Shown: piece by piece, positions 46,068 to 58,575 of the stretch
How positions within the stretch are numbered: position 1 is the first letter of the stretch
Layout of the letters: each line of letters opens with the position of its first letter
Assembly (NCBI RefSeq): GCF_030269925.1
Contig: NC_085107.1
Span: forward strand, 8,246,001-8,310,000
Length of the DNA: 64,000 bases
Origin: Bombyx mori
Taxonomy: Eukaryota > Arthropoda > Insecta > Lepidoptera > Bombycidae
Direction: 5' to 3'
Made by a program: the position numbers and the translations under genes
The notes under the pieces: generated by a model
Told to the model about the DNA's origin: nothing
Databases searched by the model: none
The model's input: the letters and a program-made list of their open reading frames with translations, nothing else

Positions 46068-46440
46068 GATGACCGGTTCATCCTTATTAGTGCTCTAAGA
46101 AACGGCACGGCAACGGAAAACTTTATCGCGCTTTAACTTTTTCGAAGGTCAAATGGACGAAACTTCGAGAATTATGAGAGGATATATTAAACACAAAAAC
46201 TGTAAGAAAAATATTGAAATTAGCCAGAGTAAACTTGTTCAAAGGTTGTGAAAACTGTCAGAGATCCCCTTCTTGCCAATTGCTATCGAGTAACTCGGAT
46301 TAATTTTGCTCGCAATCACGAAAACTAGAAAAACGACATTTCGAGTCATGCTTTATTCTTAGGCAAGGCCAGATTTTTCCAGAAGTCAAATGATGGAAGG
46401 ATTAAATTTTGGAGACACCCTGAAAGAAATTACCCTCAAT
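46068..46440 (+). pseudogene. Tc1-like transposase relic
   Basis: Two fragments in different frames: DDRFILISALRNGTATEN from 46068, and, from about 46269, PLLANCYRVTRINFARNHEN, a stop, then LGKARFFQKSNDGRIKFWRH near 46360-46420. They follow the order of a Tc1-type transposase (DNA-binding part, then the region before the second catalytic Asp). Stops and frameshifts show it is dead. Confidence 0.7.
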
Positions 46441-47149
46441 AAAATAAGGTTTGAAAAGAAGCATATGGTGGAGAGTAAGTGGTATCGACACTTTTAGAAC
46501 TCCACTTAATTGATAATAGATTAACTGAAATTTTGAAAGAAATTTAATGACATTTGTCACTTTTAGTTCATTGCAATTTGCCCCCATGGATTTGTTTTCA
46601 TGCTTGATAATTTACGCCACTTTATTGGGGTGGATGTCGAATATTCGTGCCTTCATAACGTTATAATAATTGTTTTGGGGTAGCCAGTGTTCTCGCCCAA
46701 CATAAGCCTTATAGAGCAAAAATGCTTGGAAGAGAAAATAAGGTAAAATATCCCGCCCCATCAATTGGTGATGACTTAAATAAACATCCAGAAAGAATGA
46801 AACGTAATTTCACAAGAATACACCTTTTGTTTGTGGGCTGAGGGGCTAAACCGAAAAAAGTACATATAAAAACCAAAATAAATACAGATCTTTTTGCTGT
46901 GATTTTTGAGGCATTTCCCGATAACCTAGGAAACTGAAACTTTTTCTATCGATTCAGCTTGCTGTGAATTTTAAGAATAAGAAAAAATATGTTATATATT
47001 TATTTGTTATATATAAATTCCAATAACAAAATAGTGTTAATGTATCGTTAATATTCCAGAAATTTATCTGCAATAACAACTTTATTCTCATTTAATTATT
47101 CACTTAATTATTTTATACAGGCTTTTCGTTTTTTCTTTCATAATTACAG
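46441..47149. other. Probable remainder of the Tc1-like relic, then spacer
   Basis: No clean transposase match after 46440, although the sequence is less AT-rich up to about 46870. From there it is AT-rich up to the acceptor at 47149. Confidence 0.35.
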
Positions 47150-47288
47150 TATAAACACCAAAAAGAAGTTTATAAAAGAACTCCGTTCCAACCTAGTCCA
47201 TATTATGATGAAACGTCGCTCTCTTTTTGGCAATTTTATTCCCGTGATTGATATGTCAAGTAGTAATTCGAAAAGCTATAGGAGATAA
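47150..47288 (+). CDS. Candidate terminal exon, unrecognised
   Basis: Acceptor tttcataattacag. Joined to the exon ending at 44560 (two bases into a codon) it completes Phe and reads INTKKKFIKELRSNLVH to TAA at 47286-47288. The phase-0 frame, which would not fit that donor, also looks protein-like (QKEVYKRTPFQPSPYYDETS, stop), so the true frame is uncertain and a frameshift is possible. Confidence 0.35.
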
Positions 47289-50262
47289 CAATTATTACTT
47301 TGCCACATTCCGAATAATTTATGAGTAAAAAATCTTTATTTCCTTTAATTAGTAATTTGTTATTTTACAATTTGGTTTTTTTTTGTCATTCAACTGTGTT
47401 ATTTTTGACGTTTCTAATTTTAAATTAGAGAGTAATAAGACTAAACCTAAATGTCCGGCTAAATATGTCTATGACTGTACTTTACATTACGTTTATTTAA
47501 TTAACATTTTAATCGTTTTTCTTCAGTAGTATAATTAGGCTTCAACTAACGTTAGGTACTGTTCAAGTTTACTGTTCATAATGAAGTATTTAGTTGTGTG
47601 CTGTTCTGGTTTTTACCGTAAATTTATTTTTTTGACAATTGGCTTAAATTTTATTTCCTTTTTAATACATAAAACATATTAATGCATAAAGATACAATTG
47701 TGAGCGAAACGAACACCTGTTTGCGTTCTAAGAACTTTATCGGACGCAGGAGGAATATTAAGAAGAGACATTTATTGTATGACTAGGTTGAAATGTATTC
47801 ACCAGCGATATGACTACTCCAAAGCAACAAATATTTTTAATTTTCTCATTGTATGACAGAGCAACACGATTTATACTTAAGCCAGTAGATAAATTCAGTA
47901 AGCAACAATTTTAGGATTGTTTTGGGTATCACGGCATTAGGTGTAAAGGGAAGTTTTCTAGTATAATCACATCGAACAGAGAATTTTAAAACCTGCCTGT
48001 TCTCGACTAACTGAGAAACATAACAGTAGAAAAGAGTATCACTCCGTATCTTGAGGCGAGGTCGAAGTCAGGAAATGTGTGGCTATAAATTGATAGTGAC
48101 ATGTGGCTATAAATTTTCCAAGAGTTCATTGCAATATCGAAAGGTATAATATGCCAAAATAAGTACCTACCTACCAACGCATGTACGCTAGAGCTGTCCA
48201 TAAAACGGTACAATATAGACTAAAGAAAACGGAATGGTCGTTACGACATACGGTTTATTGAAAACAATGGCTATGCTGATGAGTGCGACAAGCTATGGCA
48301 TTATCCAATGCTGCAAATTATTCTTTTATTTTGAAATCATTTGCAAAGAGGGCCATCAAACAAGTTTAGAAAAAAAACTGTAAAGTTGTTCTAAATTTCA
48401 CGCACGCAATTTAAACTACGTTACAAAGACGGCTGTTGGCACTGGCAATATGATATTATCAAAACGGACTTTCACGGAGCAAATCCAAAAAGCCCCTTGA
48501 AGTCTCGCTGAACAACCACCATTTTACTGTGACATTATCTCATTTCGTTTGATACGCTGTTTTTTCCTCCAAAGACTGTACAATAGAGATGTAATATAGA
48601 GCATCTACGCAGGTATTTACTCTGAATCGAAGACAAACTTTCATCTGAAAGTAAATGTCATAAAAAGTACATTAAAAGCAAATTGTTAAAAGACACTAAG
48701 CATTTCTATTACGGATCTAATCTATGAAATGCACTGAAGTAAAGGTCTATGATAAAATGTCAATGAACGACAGTTTTAAAATCAAAAGTAGTGACTTGAT
48801 TTGTGTACCTACCAAAAGAATAAAGAATAGCTATTTAGAATAGAGACCCGGAGAATTTAAAAAAATTATAATATTTGAAGTGAAACTTCCTTATCGGCGT
48901 TGGAAAAAAATTTACCGTCACATTTTTCGGTTACGCGTCACTTTTTTCCGTTACGCGCCATCTGTTTTGTATTCATGTCTATGATAATAAAATCCTTTTG
49001 TTTAAACTTTATCTAATTTAACTTTTTTGTATTCATGTCTATGATAATAAAATCCTTTTGTTTAAACTTTATCTAATTTAACTTTATTTAACCAATTTCT
49101 AGAAAGTTGCATGTAGATCATTTTTCGAAAAATAAGGCCATAAACAAGTTTCACTTCTTACGTGTGTACACTAGTACACGCACACATTTTTTTCTATAAT
49201 GTTTAACCAAAATATTTCGTCTATATGGTAAGTTTTAGAACATAACTTGTACATGTGTAGTTTTTAGCTAGTAATATTATGGTCATAGATTATACACTTA
49301 TGATTATGGTATCATTAAAATGAAAAGAGCATGCCACAGAGTAGATATTTTCTCAAAATATATGGTGAACTGGCAAGTGGCAAGCGAGGACAAATGCATA
49401 GATTATACAATAACCATAGAGTTACTATTCTAACTGGAGTGCTTACTTCGTTTGACATAAAAACTAAAAATATACTTTATGTCTATGGCTTAAAGTTTAT
49501 TTTTAAATAGCAAAAGATGTAAGGAAAAACGGTCTGAAAAGAGAATGATTATTAAGTGGTGGTGTCCCTCTCGCACATTTTACAAACAAAAAGCAGTGTT
49601 GCTAGCTTAGCGGATTTTCCATAAAATCTCGGAATTTGGACCCCCGTCTTAGTTATCAAAAATGGCTTTTAGTGGTTAGTGGATTTTTTAGTAGCTTGGG
49701 CGTTGTTGAAAATTATCGAAAAGGTTAAAATCAATCCACTTTACAGGATTTTAAACATTTTATGACAATAATATATCTAAATACATATTATTTAAACGAT
49801 GTGACTTAAACTTAACTAGAAAATGTTGCGAGAATTTAGAATTTCCATCAACGTCAAAAATTAAATTGGTTCAAAATAAACGTACAAAGTTATGGTGAAA
49901 TTAGTTTCGGATGATGACAATTTATTAAAATAAATTATATAAGAAGTATTGATTATATGATATATATTGATTTTTAATAGAACATCATATATTAATAAAA
50001 CTTATTAACAAAAAAATTATTGTTCTATATTAATAAGAACTCTGTTTAATGGAAAATTTAATGGTAGGTACGTAGATTTCTGATGGTTTTCATGTTGAAT
50101 TTGGTGGGAAGCCAGATTAATTGTTGGCATCACCGAAAAAGAGCTATGAATGGATTAAAAGAAAAATGGCGTCTATTTACGTTTGTAGTGCGAAGTTAAA
50201 ATGGCACTGATACAGCTTGTGGCTTGTTTTTTTTCGAAAATCGTGAAAGTTTCCGTGTAATC
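47289..50262. other. Intergenic, one short tandem duplication
   Basis: AT-rich, no gene recognised. Contains the exact 60-bp duplication at 48965-49085. Confidence 0.5.
48965..49085. repeat. Exact two-copy tandem duplication, period 60 bp
   Basis: 48965-49025 and 49025-49085 are identical over 61 bases (ttttgtattcatgtctatga to atctaatttaacttt). No divergence, so it is recent or an assembly artefact. Confidence 0.95.
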
Positions 50263-50361
50263 ATGGTGAACACTTTTAATGTAAGTGGTTTTAAGCGAGA
50301 ATCCTCTCCAGTTTGTGGAATATCCTTCCATATGTCAGATTCATTGATAAATTTTTACTAG
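50263..50361 (+). pseudogene. THAP-domain start, decayed
   Basis: The frame from the ATG at 50263 reads MVNTFNVSGFKRESSPVCGI then SFHM.. and stops after 32 codons. A THAP zinc finger begins with C-x(2-4)-C near residues 4-10 followed by a conserved SFH(K/R/M)FP. Here the spacing is kept, but both cysteines are Phe (TTT) and the FP after SFHM is lost. The coiled-coil half lies downstream at 50651. This reading is an inference from short sequence. Confidence 0.45.
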
Positions 50362-50650
50362 TGTGAGCATATATTTTTAAAATGTGAGATATTTTGTCTC
50401 ATTATAATATTTAATACCATTTGTCTTGTAAATTGTACTTAATCTATGTCATATACTAAATTTGAAAAAACAATCGTGAAAACTATAATTTTGCAATGTA
50501 TTTTTCATATTATAAGAGCCATCACGTGGTATTTTTTGAACTTTTTTTATTGTATTGAATAGCGTCGCACGCAAGCATGTATATCATTTGCCTGACGTTA
50601 AGCGAACGAGGAGGATCTTCTAGTAAATATGACGTTGGAATTTCTGGAAA

Positions 50651-50836
50651 ATGTCCTATATAAAGGTCAAACAAGAAGAATCAAGTACTCAAACGCAAGA
50701 AATAAAAAATACCCCGAGAAAAGCAAAATTACGACAAGATGTTAAGGTATTGAAACAAAAACTTAAAAGTCGCGAAATAGTGATTGTAAATATAAAGTCG
50801 ATTTTAGATTTATTAGAGAAAAATGGCGATTTTTAA
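50651..50836 (+). CDS. THAP-type coiled-coil segment, possibly pseudogene
   Basis: Open frame of 61 codons: VKQEESSTQTQ, then NTPRKAKLRQDVKVLKQKL and a leucine-rich helix to LLEKNGDF, stop. The order Gln/Thr motif, TPRK and basic coiled coil is usual C-terminal to THAP domains in insects. No intact zinc-finger exon precedes it, so it is either the last exon of a decayed gene or a remnant. Confidence 0.4.
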   Translation: MSYIKVKQEESSTQTQEIKNTPRKAKLRQDVKVLKQKLKSREIVIVNIKSILDLLEKNGDF

Positions 50837-52301
50837 TTGAATTGAAATTTAAATTGCGAAATTTTAATGATACTGATGGTCCACTTAGATATTGATTAAA
50901 ATAAATTATGTATTTCGTTGAAAAAAAAGAATTTACTTAAAATAGAGGAAATGTTATATTATAAGACTACAGAAAATTAACTGAACTTAATAATAATAAT
51001 ATGTATAACCAATATTTTGTAAATAGAGATCAAGTACTATGTGTATCGTGTTATGTGTATTGACTTGTCATTTAAGAGTTATTTAATTGTCTACATATAA
51101 CAAATAAATGAATTTCAGTTCATTTCATTTTATTACCCATTGTGTTTTATTTCCTAAAATGTAACTAGTAGACCTAATATACACGTGTCATGAAAATAGC
51201 ACAGAAGTAAAAATACAAGCAATTTTAAATCAATTAAAGATGTGAATGTAGGAAAAGAGCACCCGATATGCGCAGACCATGTCTGTTCAGTGTCTCACTC
51301 AGTGTGTCAAATATTAATTTGCACGGCCCACTTAGCCAGTACATTAAAGTAGGAATTGCGTAATTAAGTTCAACATAATATATTATTTAAGTCGCGGTTG
51401 AGTATTCGGACGTTAAACATGAGTTTGTGGAAGTTTAAGTAATAGAACTGAGGTAATGATGTTTATAATAAAACTCAGTGCTAGATTTTCGACAACGCAG
51501 CAATTTCCAAAAAAAACCGTCGAAAAAAATCACCATGACGACGAAGCAATGTTTAGAATTGAATTTACATAAATAAAAGGTTGCAAGCACGTGTTTTGTA
51601 TTTACATAGGGTTACACAGAATTACTTAAGGTAAATTCAAAACTGATGCATGTGTATAATTTTGTCCTATAATTAAATTATATATGGTCACCACATTAGA
51701 CAAGGACACCGCGACCAAAAAGTATTCTCTTTCGAGACCGATTTCTCGGCATTAGACAGCACTCCAGTTGTAGGTACATATTAACTCCATGACAATAACA
51801 AAATGGTCTTGAATGTAAACAACGTTCAGAGGTGTCATGGTCGTTTTTTTTCTCCCAATTTATCTTGTAATTGTTGTTATGCTACTTTATACTTTACGAT
51901 ACCTTTCACTATAATAAACTTATGTTCATTGGGAAATACAAGTACAAAAAATAAAATAATACGAAAGTTTTCATTCAACAAAACAAAACAATAAAGCCGA
52001 TTTCGTTCTATTTTACAAAATGCAAGAAAATAACAATTTCGAAACAATTATAACTACATGGCGTCGTTTATCTGGCGAACAAGTGGAAACAGCGAGCGTA
52101 AGGTGAATTTTAGTCGATCCTCCTTGTATAAAACCAATTTAAATGTCATTAAAACAAACATTATTTAGGCTATGTAGACACTGCAGATTCGGCTAATAAA
52201 TTTTCACATAGTACTTGTGAAATCAGTTACCATTTTAAATAATGTAGGTAACAATTTAAATAGTATGTTTTAAATCCAATATTTTACTTGTTTTACATAG
52301 C
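50837..52301. other. Intergenic and 5' flank of the CaaX-motif gene
   Basis: AT-rich. The acceptor tttacttgttttacatag ends at 52300, so a 5' UTR exon must lie upstream; I could not place it. Confidence 0.5.
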
Positions 52302-53358
52302 ATGTCTGGAGATTCGGAACCTTACAAAAAAAGGGAGCAAGAGGTGGGTTTATTGTTACCAGAGCGTTCAAAGGGACCTGCACCTGTGACATCTAGTACA
52401 AGTGTTGCTGTAGCTGATGCCGCTTTAGATACCAAGGATCTTGAGAACATTGATGAGAATCAGGAATTTATCAAATCTGATAAAGATGCTAAAGTAAGTT
52501 TTTTGTTCTTGTTTAACTTACACTAACATTGATCATTCTACAATATTATCGAGTTTATAAATAATTTTCATATATGTATTTATCATTGACATTGCTCTTT
52601 GAAAATATTGGATAAAACAGTAAGACAGAGGAGTGAAATAATCCTAATTTTTTTTATCTTAGGCTTAATTTTATTGGAAAAAATTTAAATGAGGAAGTCG
52701 TTTACTGCAACTCATTTAATAGTGTTGTGAACAGAATAAGAAATAATTGATCATCAGAACTGGTAACTGTTCATAGTGAATTCTGTTGCCACATCTTGAG
52801 GCTTTGGCTAGTCAGAGAGAATTTTTACCCTATGAATCAAAATAAATGAATATAAATAGACTTCTGCCAAATAGTAAATAGACTTCTTCTGTAAATAGAC
52901 TTCTACAAAATACAATTTTTCACCCATAATCCAATTTCATATTTTTATTGCCTCAAAAGTATGAGGTCATAGTTTAAAAAGTAGTAACTTGTATTATTAT
53001 AATTTCTGGGTTGATTTAGCAAAGAATCATGAACTTTGTATTAAAAAAATTGCTTTAAAATATAATGTAATGATAAATTGTTAATTAATATTATTAACTA
53101 TGCATTTTTTATAAGGATGGCAGAGGAGATGCAAACGAAAAATACTCTGAAAACAGTGATGATTACCTTGAAAACAAAGAATTACACAATAAATCTCCAG
53201 AAGCCAAGTATGAAAAAGAATCAGGTGATAAAGTCGATAGTGTTTATCTTCGACCATCACAACAAAAAACTCTATCACCACCAATAGAAGAAGAAGAAGA
53301 TTGCGGAATCAAATGTCTTTATTACACTCTACAATGCTGTGACTGTGTTTTGATGTGA
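52302..53358 (+). CDS. Small acidic protein with Cys-rich CaaX-type tail (2 exons)
   Basis: Exons 52302-52493 and 53116-53358 (CDS ends), donor GCTAAA|GTAAGT and acceptor ttttttataag, phase 0, 144 residues. ATG at 52302 lies two bases after an acceptor. The N-terminal half is polar (MSGDSEPYKKREQEVGLLLP), the middle is rich in Asp, Glu and Lys, and EEEED leads into a tail with CGIKCLYY and CCDCVLM. The last four residues, C-V-L-M, fit a CaaX box. Known biology: such a terminus, with nearby cysteines, is typical of farnesylated and palmitoylated proteins tethered to membranes. There is no signal peptide or membrane span. I do not recognise a named family. Confidence 0.82.
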
Positions 53359-53360
53359 TC

Positions 53361-53366
53361 AATAAA
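53361..53366 (+). terminator. Candidate polyadenylation signal
   Basis: AATAAA only two bases after the TGA of the CaaX-motif gene. Another hexamer lies near 53528-53534, so the true 3' end may be later. Confidence 0.4.
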
Positions 53367-56300
53367 ATATTTACATCCAAGCATTGAAATCCAATCTGCA
53401 TTTACCTTTTTGTCATATTTATTATATTATAGTGTAATGATAATCTTACACAATACTCATTATTATAATGTTACTTATATTGGCAGTTAAATTTCATTGT
53501 ATTGTTTAAATTCAGTAGCAAAGTGTTAATAAAATCAACCTGGTTAGTCTTTCAACCACCATTTCATAATTAAATTTGTAATGAAATTTGACATTGAATT
53601 AAACTAAAATGTTTGTTATTGAACCCTGGTGGAATTCTCTGGTATGTATTATGTTATGCTTTGAATGTTATTTCAGCTGATACTTTAAGGACAAACATAT
53701 ACACAATGTATATTTCTTGGAATATATTTATAACCATTTTGTGCCAAAATTAATGTAAAGTAACAGAGCCTTTAAACTGTTATTATATGCTATAATTTAC
53801 AATACGAATTTAAGAGACATTAACAATACTATATTTTTTGAAAAACATATACAAAATATATTTTTGCATTCCATGACGATGAGTCAATCCATGTGATAAT
53901 GAGATATTATATTTTTGTATAACTTTACTTACAATATTAGATATTAGAAGATAGCTATGGATTAGACTTAGATTAAGAAATATTATAGCTTGATCTGAAT
54001 TGTATTAAACAGTGAATAGTGAGAAGCTTTTTATGAAGTTCTCAAGTTTAGATTAGCATGTTTGGAGTATGAGGGACGAAATTTTTTCTCAACAGTATTG
54101 AAATGATTTTTTGTTTAGTTCACTATACTTAGTATAACGCATGAATGCAAAGTTTTTTTAAAAGTATATACATATTTTTAAATGTTGAATACATGTTATA
54201 CCTAATGTTAAGTTCACCTGTTAACATTCATACTAGTTTATATAATATTTTACTACATTTGTGTAAACCTCATTAGCTTTATTTTCTTTAATATTCAAAT
54301 TAGTATTTTTCTTTTTGTTAGTAGTCTGTATTATTAAGACAAAGGACTATACTACGTGTTTTGTAGAATGTAGTTTAAATATTTCTATTTTTACATTTAA
54401 GGACTGAAATTAAAGAAGTCAGATAACCATATGCTTGTTTTCTTTATTTTCCATTTAAATCCATAGTCGAAATATTTTATAACTAAACTACTTAATAAAT
54501 GAAGTGGTAGTTTATATTAGAGATAAAAGCGATTATATAAAAAACCAAACAATGAAATAGTATACTAAGTTATAGTTACAACTAATAGTTTGTGATAATA
54601 TTATTGCTATTATGGTTACAGTATTAAATCTTCTAAGAAATACTGGAAGGAGCGTAGAATGCTTTTAACATAATAAATAAAAATATAAACAATCCAACAA
54701 AAAATTATTTAAACTTACGAACAACAAATAAATGCGAATTTTAATGATCGACTAAAATTTAATTACAAAGTATACGATTTGCGTATGTAAGTTAATAGTC
54801 ATTAATAAAATTAAAAAAGTCTACAAACGCTCTTCGTATTTTCACTATGTTTAATTTTTATTGCAAAATAAAGTTTAATGGTTTTAGATTATTGTCCTAT
54901 AAATAAATTCACTCAATATATTCTAATAAAAATACAACAGGCATCTAAGTCATTTGATAAACATTTACAATGCAAATACAATAATATGCGGTATAAATTG
55001 AAGAAACAAACTTGAGAAAATGTAAAGGTCAATTTTGGATTGACTTAAAATTATAATACAGACAAATAACAACTAAAATTAAAATAATACTCTACATATA
55101 TTGAATCTTTACTAAATACAAATGTATACGAAATTAATTATATTAAAATATATATATTATGTTAAACTATCAACGAATTGCGTAAATGCACCGCATTTAA
55201 CACAAGCGCACACTAGTTCATGGTAACTAATAAATTTTCTAATAACCATTACAATAAAATCTACACTACTTAACTCGCACACAATAATATATTCCCAATT
55301 AGTGCTCATAATAAATATATTTTTGTGACACTACCGACCAATTAATGAATTTGATAAATTTTTTGGTATACGTTATAATATATTACATACAAATTGTGTA
55401 AATGTTCACTGTGAATATTAAATACTTAATATCTAAAGGAGACTTAGTAGTTACTACGTTACAAGAAAAATGACTAAGAGATGAAAATATAATATCATTA
55501 CTTTAAAATATTTATTTACATTTATAATCAAGGGTTGTTTTGCAGTAACCTTTTCAGATTAATGTTTTTATACGCAGTAATGATAATTGCAAATAATTCC
55601 ATCAAAAATTATTAAAGTAGATATTAGTCATGTAAAAATACTTTTTTCTGTTACATCTACCTACAGTATAAATGCTAACATGTGTCTTTGTATCTTTAAA
55701 TTTGCAACAAGTGATATAAAATTGTATTATCAAATTGCTACTGTGTGCGTTGTATGCTACATTACTTGAATTTCTAGCGAATCTTATTCTGTTTAATTAC
55801 AATAGAAAAAATATAACAATTTTCATAATCATCAAAAGTGCACTACGCGATACTATTTTCAAAGAATTTGCACAATTCATTCAGTCGATTATATTCTGCG
55901 AATTTAATTTTAAACACTCATAATATTATGTACTTGTAAGGCAACCAGTTTGAAATACTTAACTTGATTATATCTCACTTAATGCAAATAAACATATACT
56001 GTTTCTTTTATCTGCATAAGAAACTTAAGTTTTGCATTTTAACTCCTAACTAATATTTCAGCATTTCATGAAATAGGCATTATTTGTGTTTATAAACACA
56101 TCAGTCTGTTTATTCTAATTTTTAATATTTTGGGCTACTCTTGTAACAATAAAAGTAGTGAGCTGCTGAAAAGGCAAAAGTTTAAATATAAATCACTTGA
56201 ACAAGTTTTATTTAATTATTTTTTTAAATACTCGAATGGTTCTCGATTGTACAATGACTTATTTTGCTGAACAAATCCAAAATTCCGCAATAGGAATTCG

Positions 56301-58359
56301 CCAAACTTGCAACTGCAATTGCAAAACTCGCACGTTCTACATTAAGAAAAACTACTTTAACGTTTTCAGCATATAACTACATAAATGCAATGTATGAGAT
56401 AATCATACTCGAATACATTCCAGTCCAAGTCCCGCTTTTATTGGGATCCATCGTGTTATCAAGCTATTACATATTTTTCAATCGCCTCTATAATTCGTCA
56501 ACAATGTAATAGAGAAATAAATTTATTATTATGATTATTATTATTGAATTGATACAATACTTTTATTCAACAAGTCAATAAAATCGAACATCTATAATGT
56601 GTAAAGCTAAATGTAAATATTAATAGAAAAGTCTCACTATCAACAATGCTAGCACTTATTTGTGCAGAGAGATCGTTCATTTGATGTGTAAATAATTATA
56701 CATGTTACCACTACACGATGAGTCTTCTAATGGACTTGGCCTTCATTTGAGTGATACTAAATTTAAATTTTACAGGCCGGATCATTCAGAATAACCGTGT
56801 TCAGTTAAATTTTTAAATATTTATTCATCTCTATGTCTCTATAATTTTGTATCTTATTAAGTAAATCTTTATATAATTTAAAAGTTGAATTTTTATACAC
56901 AACAAATGAACGTCTATTTTAAGTATAGGTAAATTTCTTAATACCTAAATAAATTACTAGCACGAATAACACTAAACATTTAAATTATTTTATTAAAGTA
57001 CAATATAATTCGCTTATGTGTTTGAAAAGTTTTATGGATGGAATTTGAATAAATTGTGAAAGAATATAATTTCAACGACACAGACTAAAGCACCTCATTC
57101 TGATGATGTATGTGGAACCCATGGACAATATTAAAAATTATTCAAAACGTATATTTAAAAAGAACGAGTCTCCCCATAAAATACTGTAATACTTTTGTGC
57201 ATTGCTGTACTCTGTAAATAAAATTGTTCCAATTTATGTAATGTGATATATGTTATTCAGTTACAGCAACTGTGGCACAAATTCGATTTGACGAATAAAA
57301 CGGTACGTCCTATTTTTCATCTAGTGGCATTCGCTAGCAAACTAGCTTAAATTTAATTAGAAAAATCTCACTGGTTTTATATCACGAAAAACAGCATGTT
57401 TTTTCTAGCTTTCTTAATATTTTTACGAAATTTTTTGGCGCGTAACCATGGACTTTTCGACTTAATCTTTACGATATTGCTTGAAATTATCATGTATCGG
57501 TTTTCTTATAATATAATTACAAACAACATATGCATATGCAACAAATACATTCACGAATCGAGTCAAAATAAGTACTATACTTACGTATTTCATTTAATTT
57601 CATTATTACATAATAAATAATATTCTTTAATATAATATTAAATCTAATAAGTACATAATAAATTGCTTTTAGAAGAGAATTCAATGAACACAAACATTCG
57701 TGATACGGATGTGCAATCACGAAGCTTTTTTAAACTACCGCCACACAAACCCTAAACAATACAATTAAATATATAATAATTTGACGGTAAAACTGTTTAT
57801 TGAAAAATCAGAAGTATGTTTTTAAGGAGAAATCGAAGGGAGTTAGTTCGTTGTGCGTAAAACTGTTTAACTGTCAAATTTTATGGAAAGACAATTTTAA
57901 TATGTCAAAATTGTAAATTGTACCTACTGTTAAAATAAAACATTAACGCACCCGTCACGCATTAATAATAATTTGACTAATTCCGCTCAAACTAACATCC
58001 AGTGATAACTTTAGCTCGCTCTCCCTCCCTTAACGTATAAGGCATTTAAGTAACAGGCACGTCAGAATATAAATACTGATTGTAATTCGCGTATGATCAC
58101 AGCTTTAAATTCTAAATGTTTAGTGAGGAGTCCGTCAACAAATTCAACTTTACTGAAAACTACTGAATCCTGCAGTTATTACTCGAATGACGAATGAATT
58201 TTAAGTATGATAGTGCTCATTTTAAAATAAATATACTGACATATTAGTTGAGAAAAAAAAGTGCGGCATATTTAGCTAATTGCGACTTATTCTACTAAAT
58301 CATGCGAATACGTCTTATGTTAAATAAACATTAACGTATTATTATTACTTTAAATCTCA
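53367..58359. other. Convergent intergenic / 3' UTR DNA
   Basis: Very AT-rich with no SINEs and no recognisable exons. It separates the + strand CaaX-motif gene from the - strand mannosidase and probably includes 3' UTR of either. The first good - strand AATAAA downstream of the mannosidase stop is near 57785-57800 (plus-strand tttatt). Confidence 0.45.
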
Positions 58360-58575
58360 CTAATTTTTATGTATAGGTAAAGGGTGCGCTTCCGAATTGA
58401 CGACATACTTATTCAAATCGATGAGAAAGCGATCGTCACTCAATAATAAGTACAAGTACTTAAGTGTTTCTGACAAAAAGAAAGATTCCATCATGTCACG
58501 TGGTATTGGATTTTCAGATTTCACGTTTGTTAGAGACGAATAGCCGTTTGGCACTTTGGCATATTTTTCGAAGCC
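58360..58575 (-). CDS. MAN1B1: Mannosidase exon 11 (stop, calcium site)
   Basis: Carries [20 protein letters not shown] and, near the end, [14 protein letters not shown] then TAG (complement of 58360-58362). The family has NTEAHP here, with the Thr as a Ca2+ ligand; this sequence has Ser 569. Confidence 0.95.
   Translation of the reverse strand, partial: GFEKYAKVPNGYSSLTNVKSENPIPRDMMESFFLSETLKYLYLLLSDDRFLIDLNKYVVNSEAHPLPIHKN

Noticed and set aside
53078..53287. Alternative frames on both strands over the second exon of the CaaX-motif gene
   Set aside because: They do not fit the phase of the first exon, while the phase-0 frame gives a sensible C-terminus.
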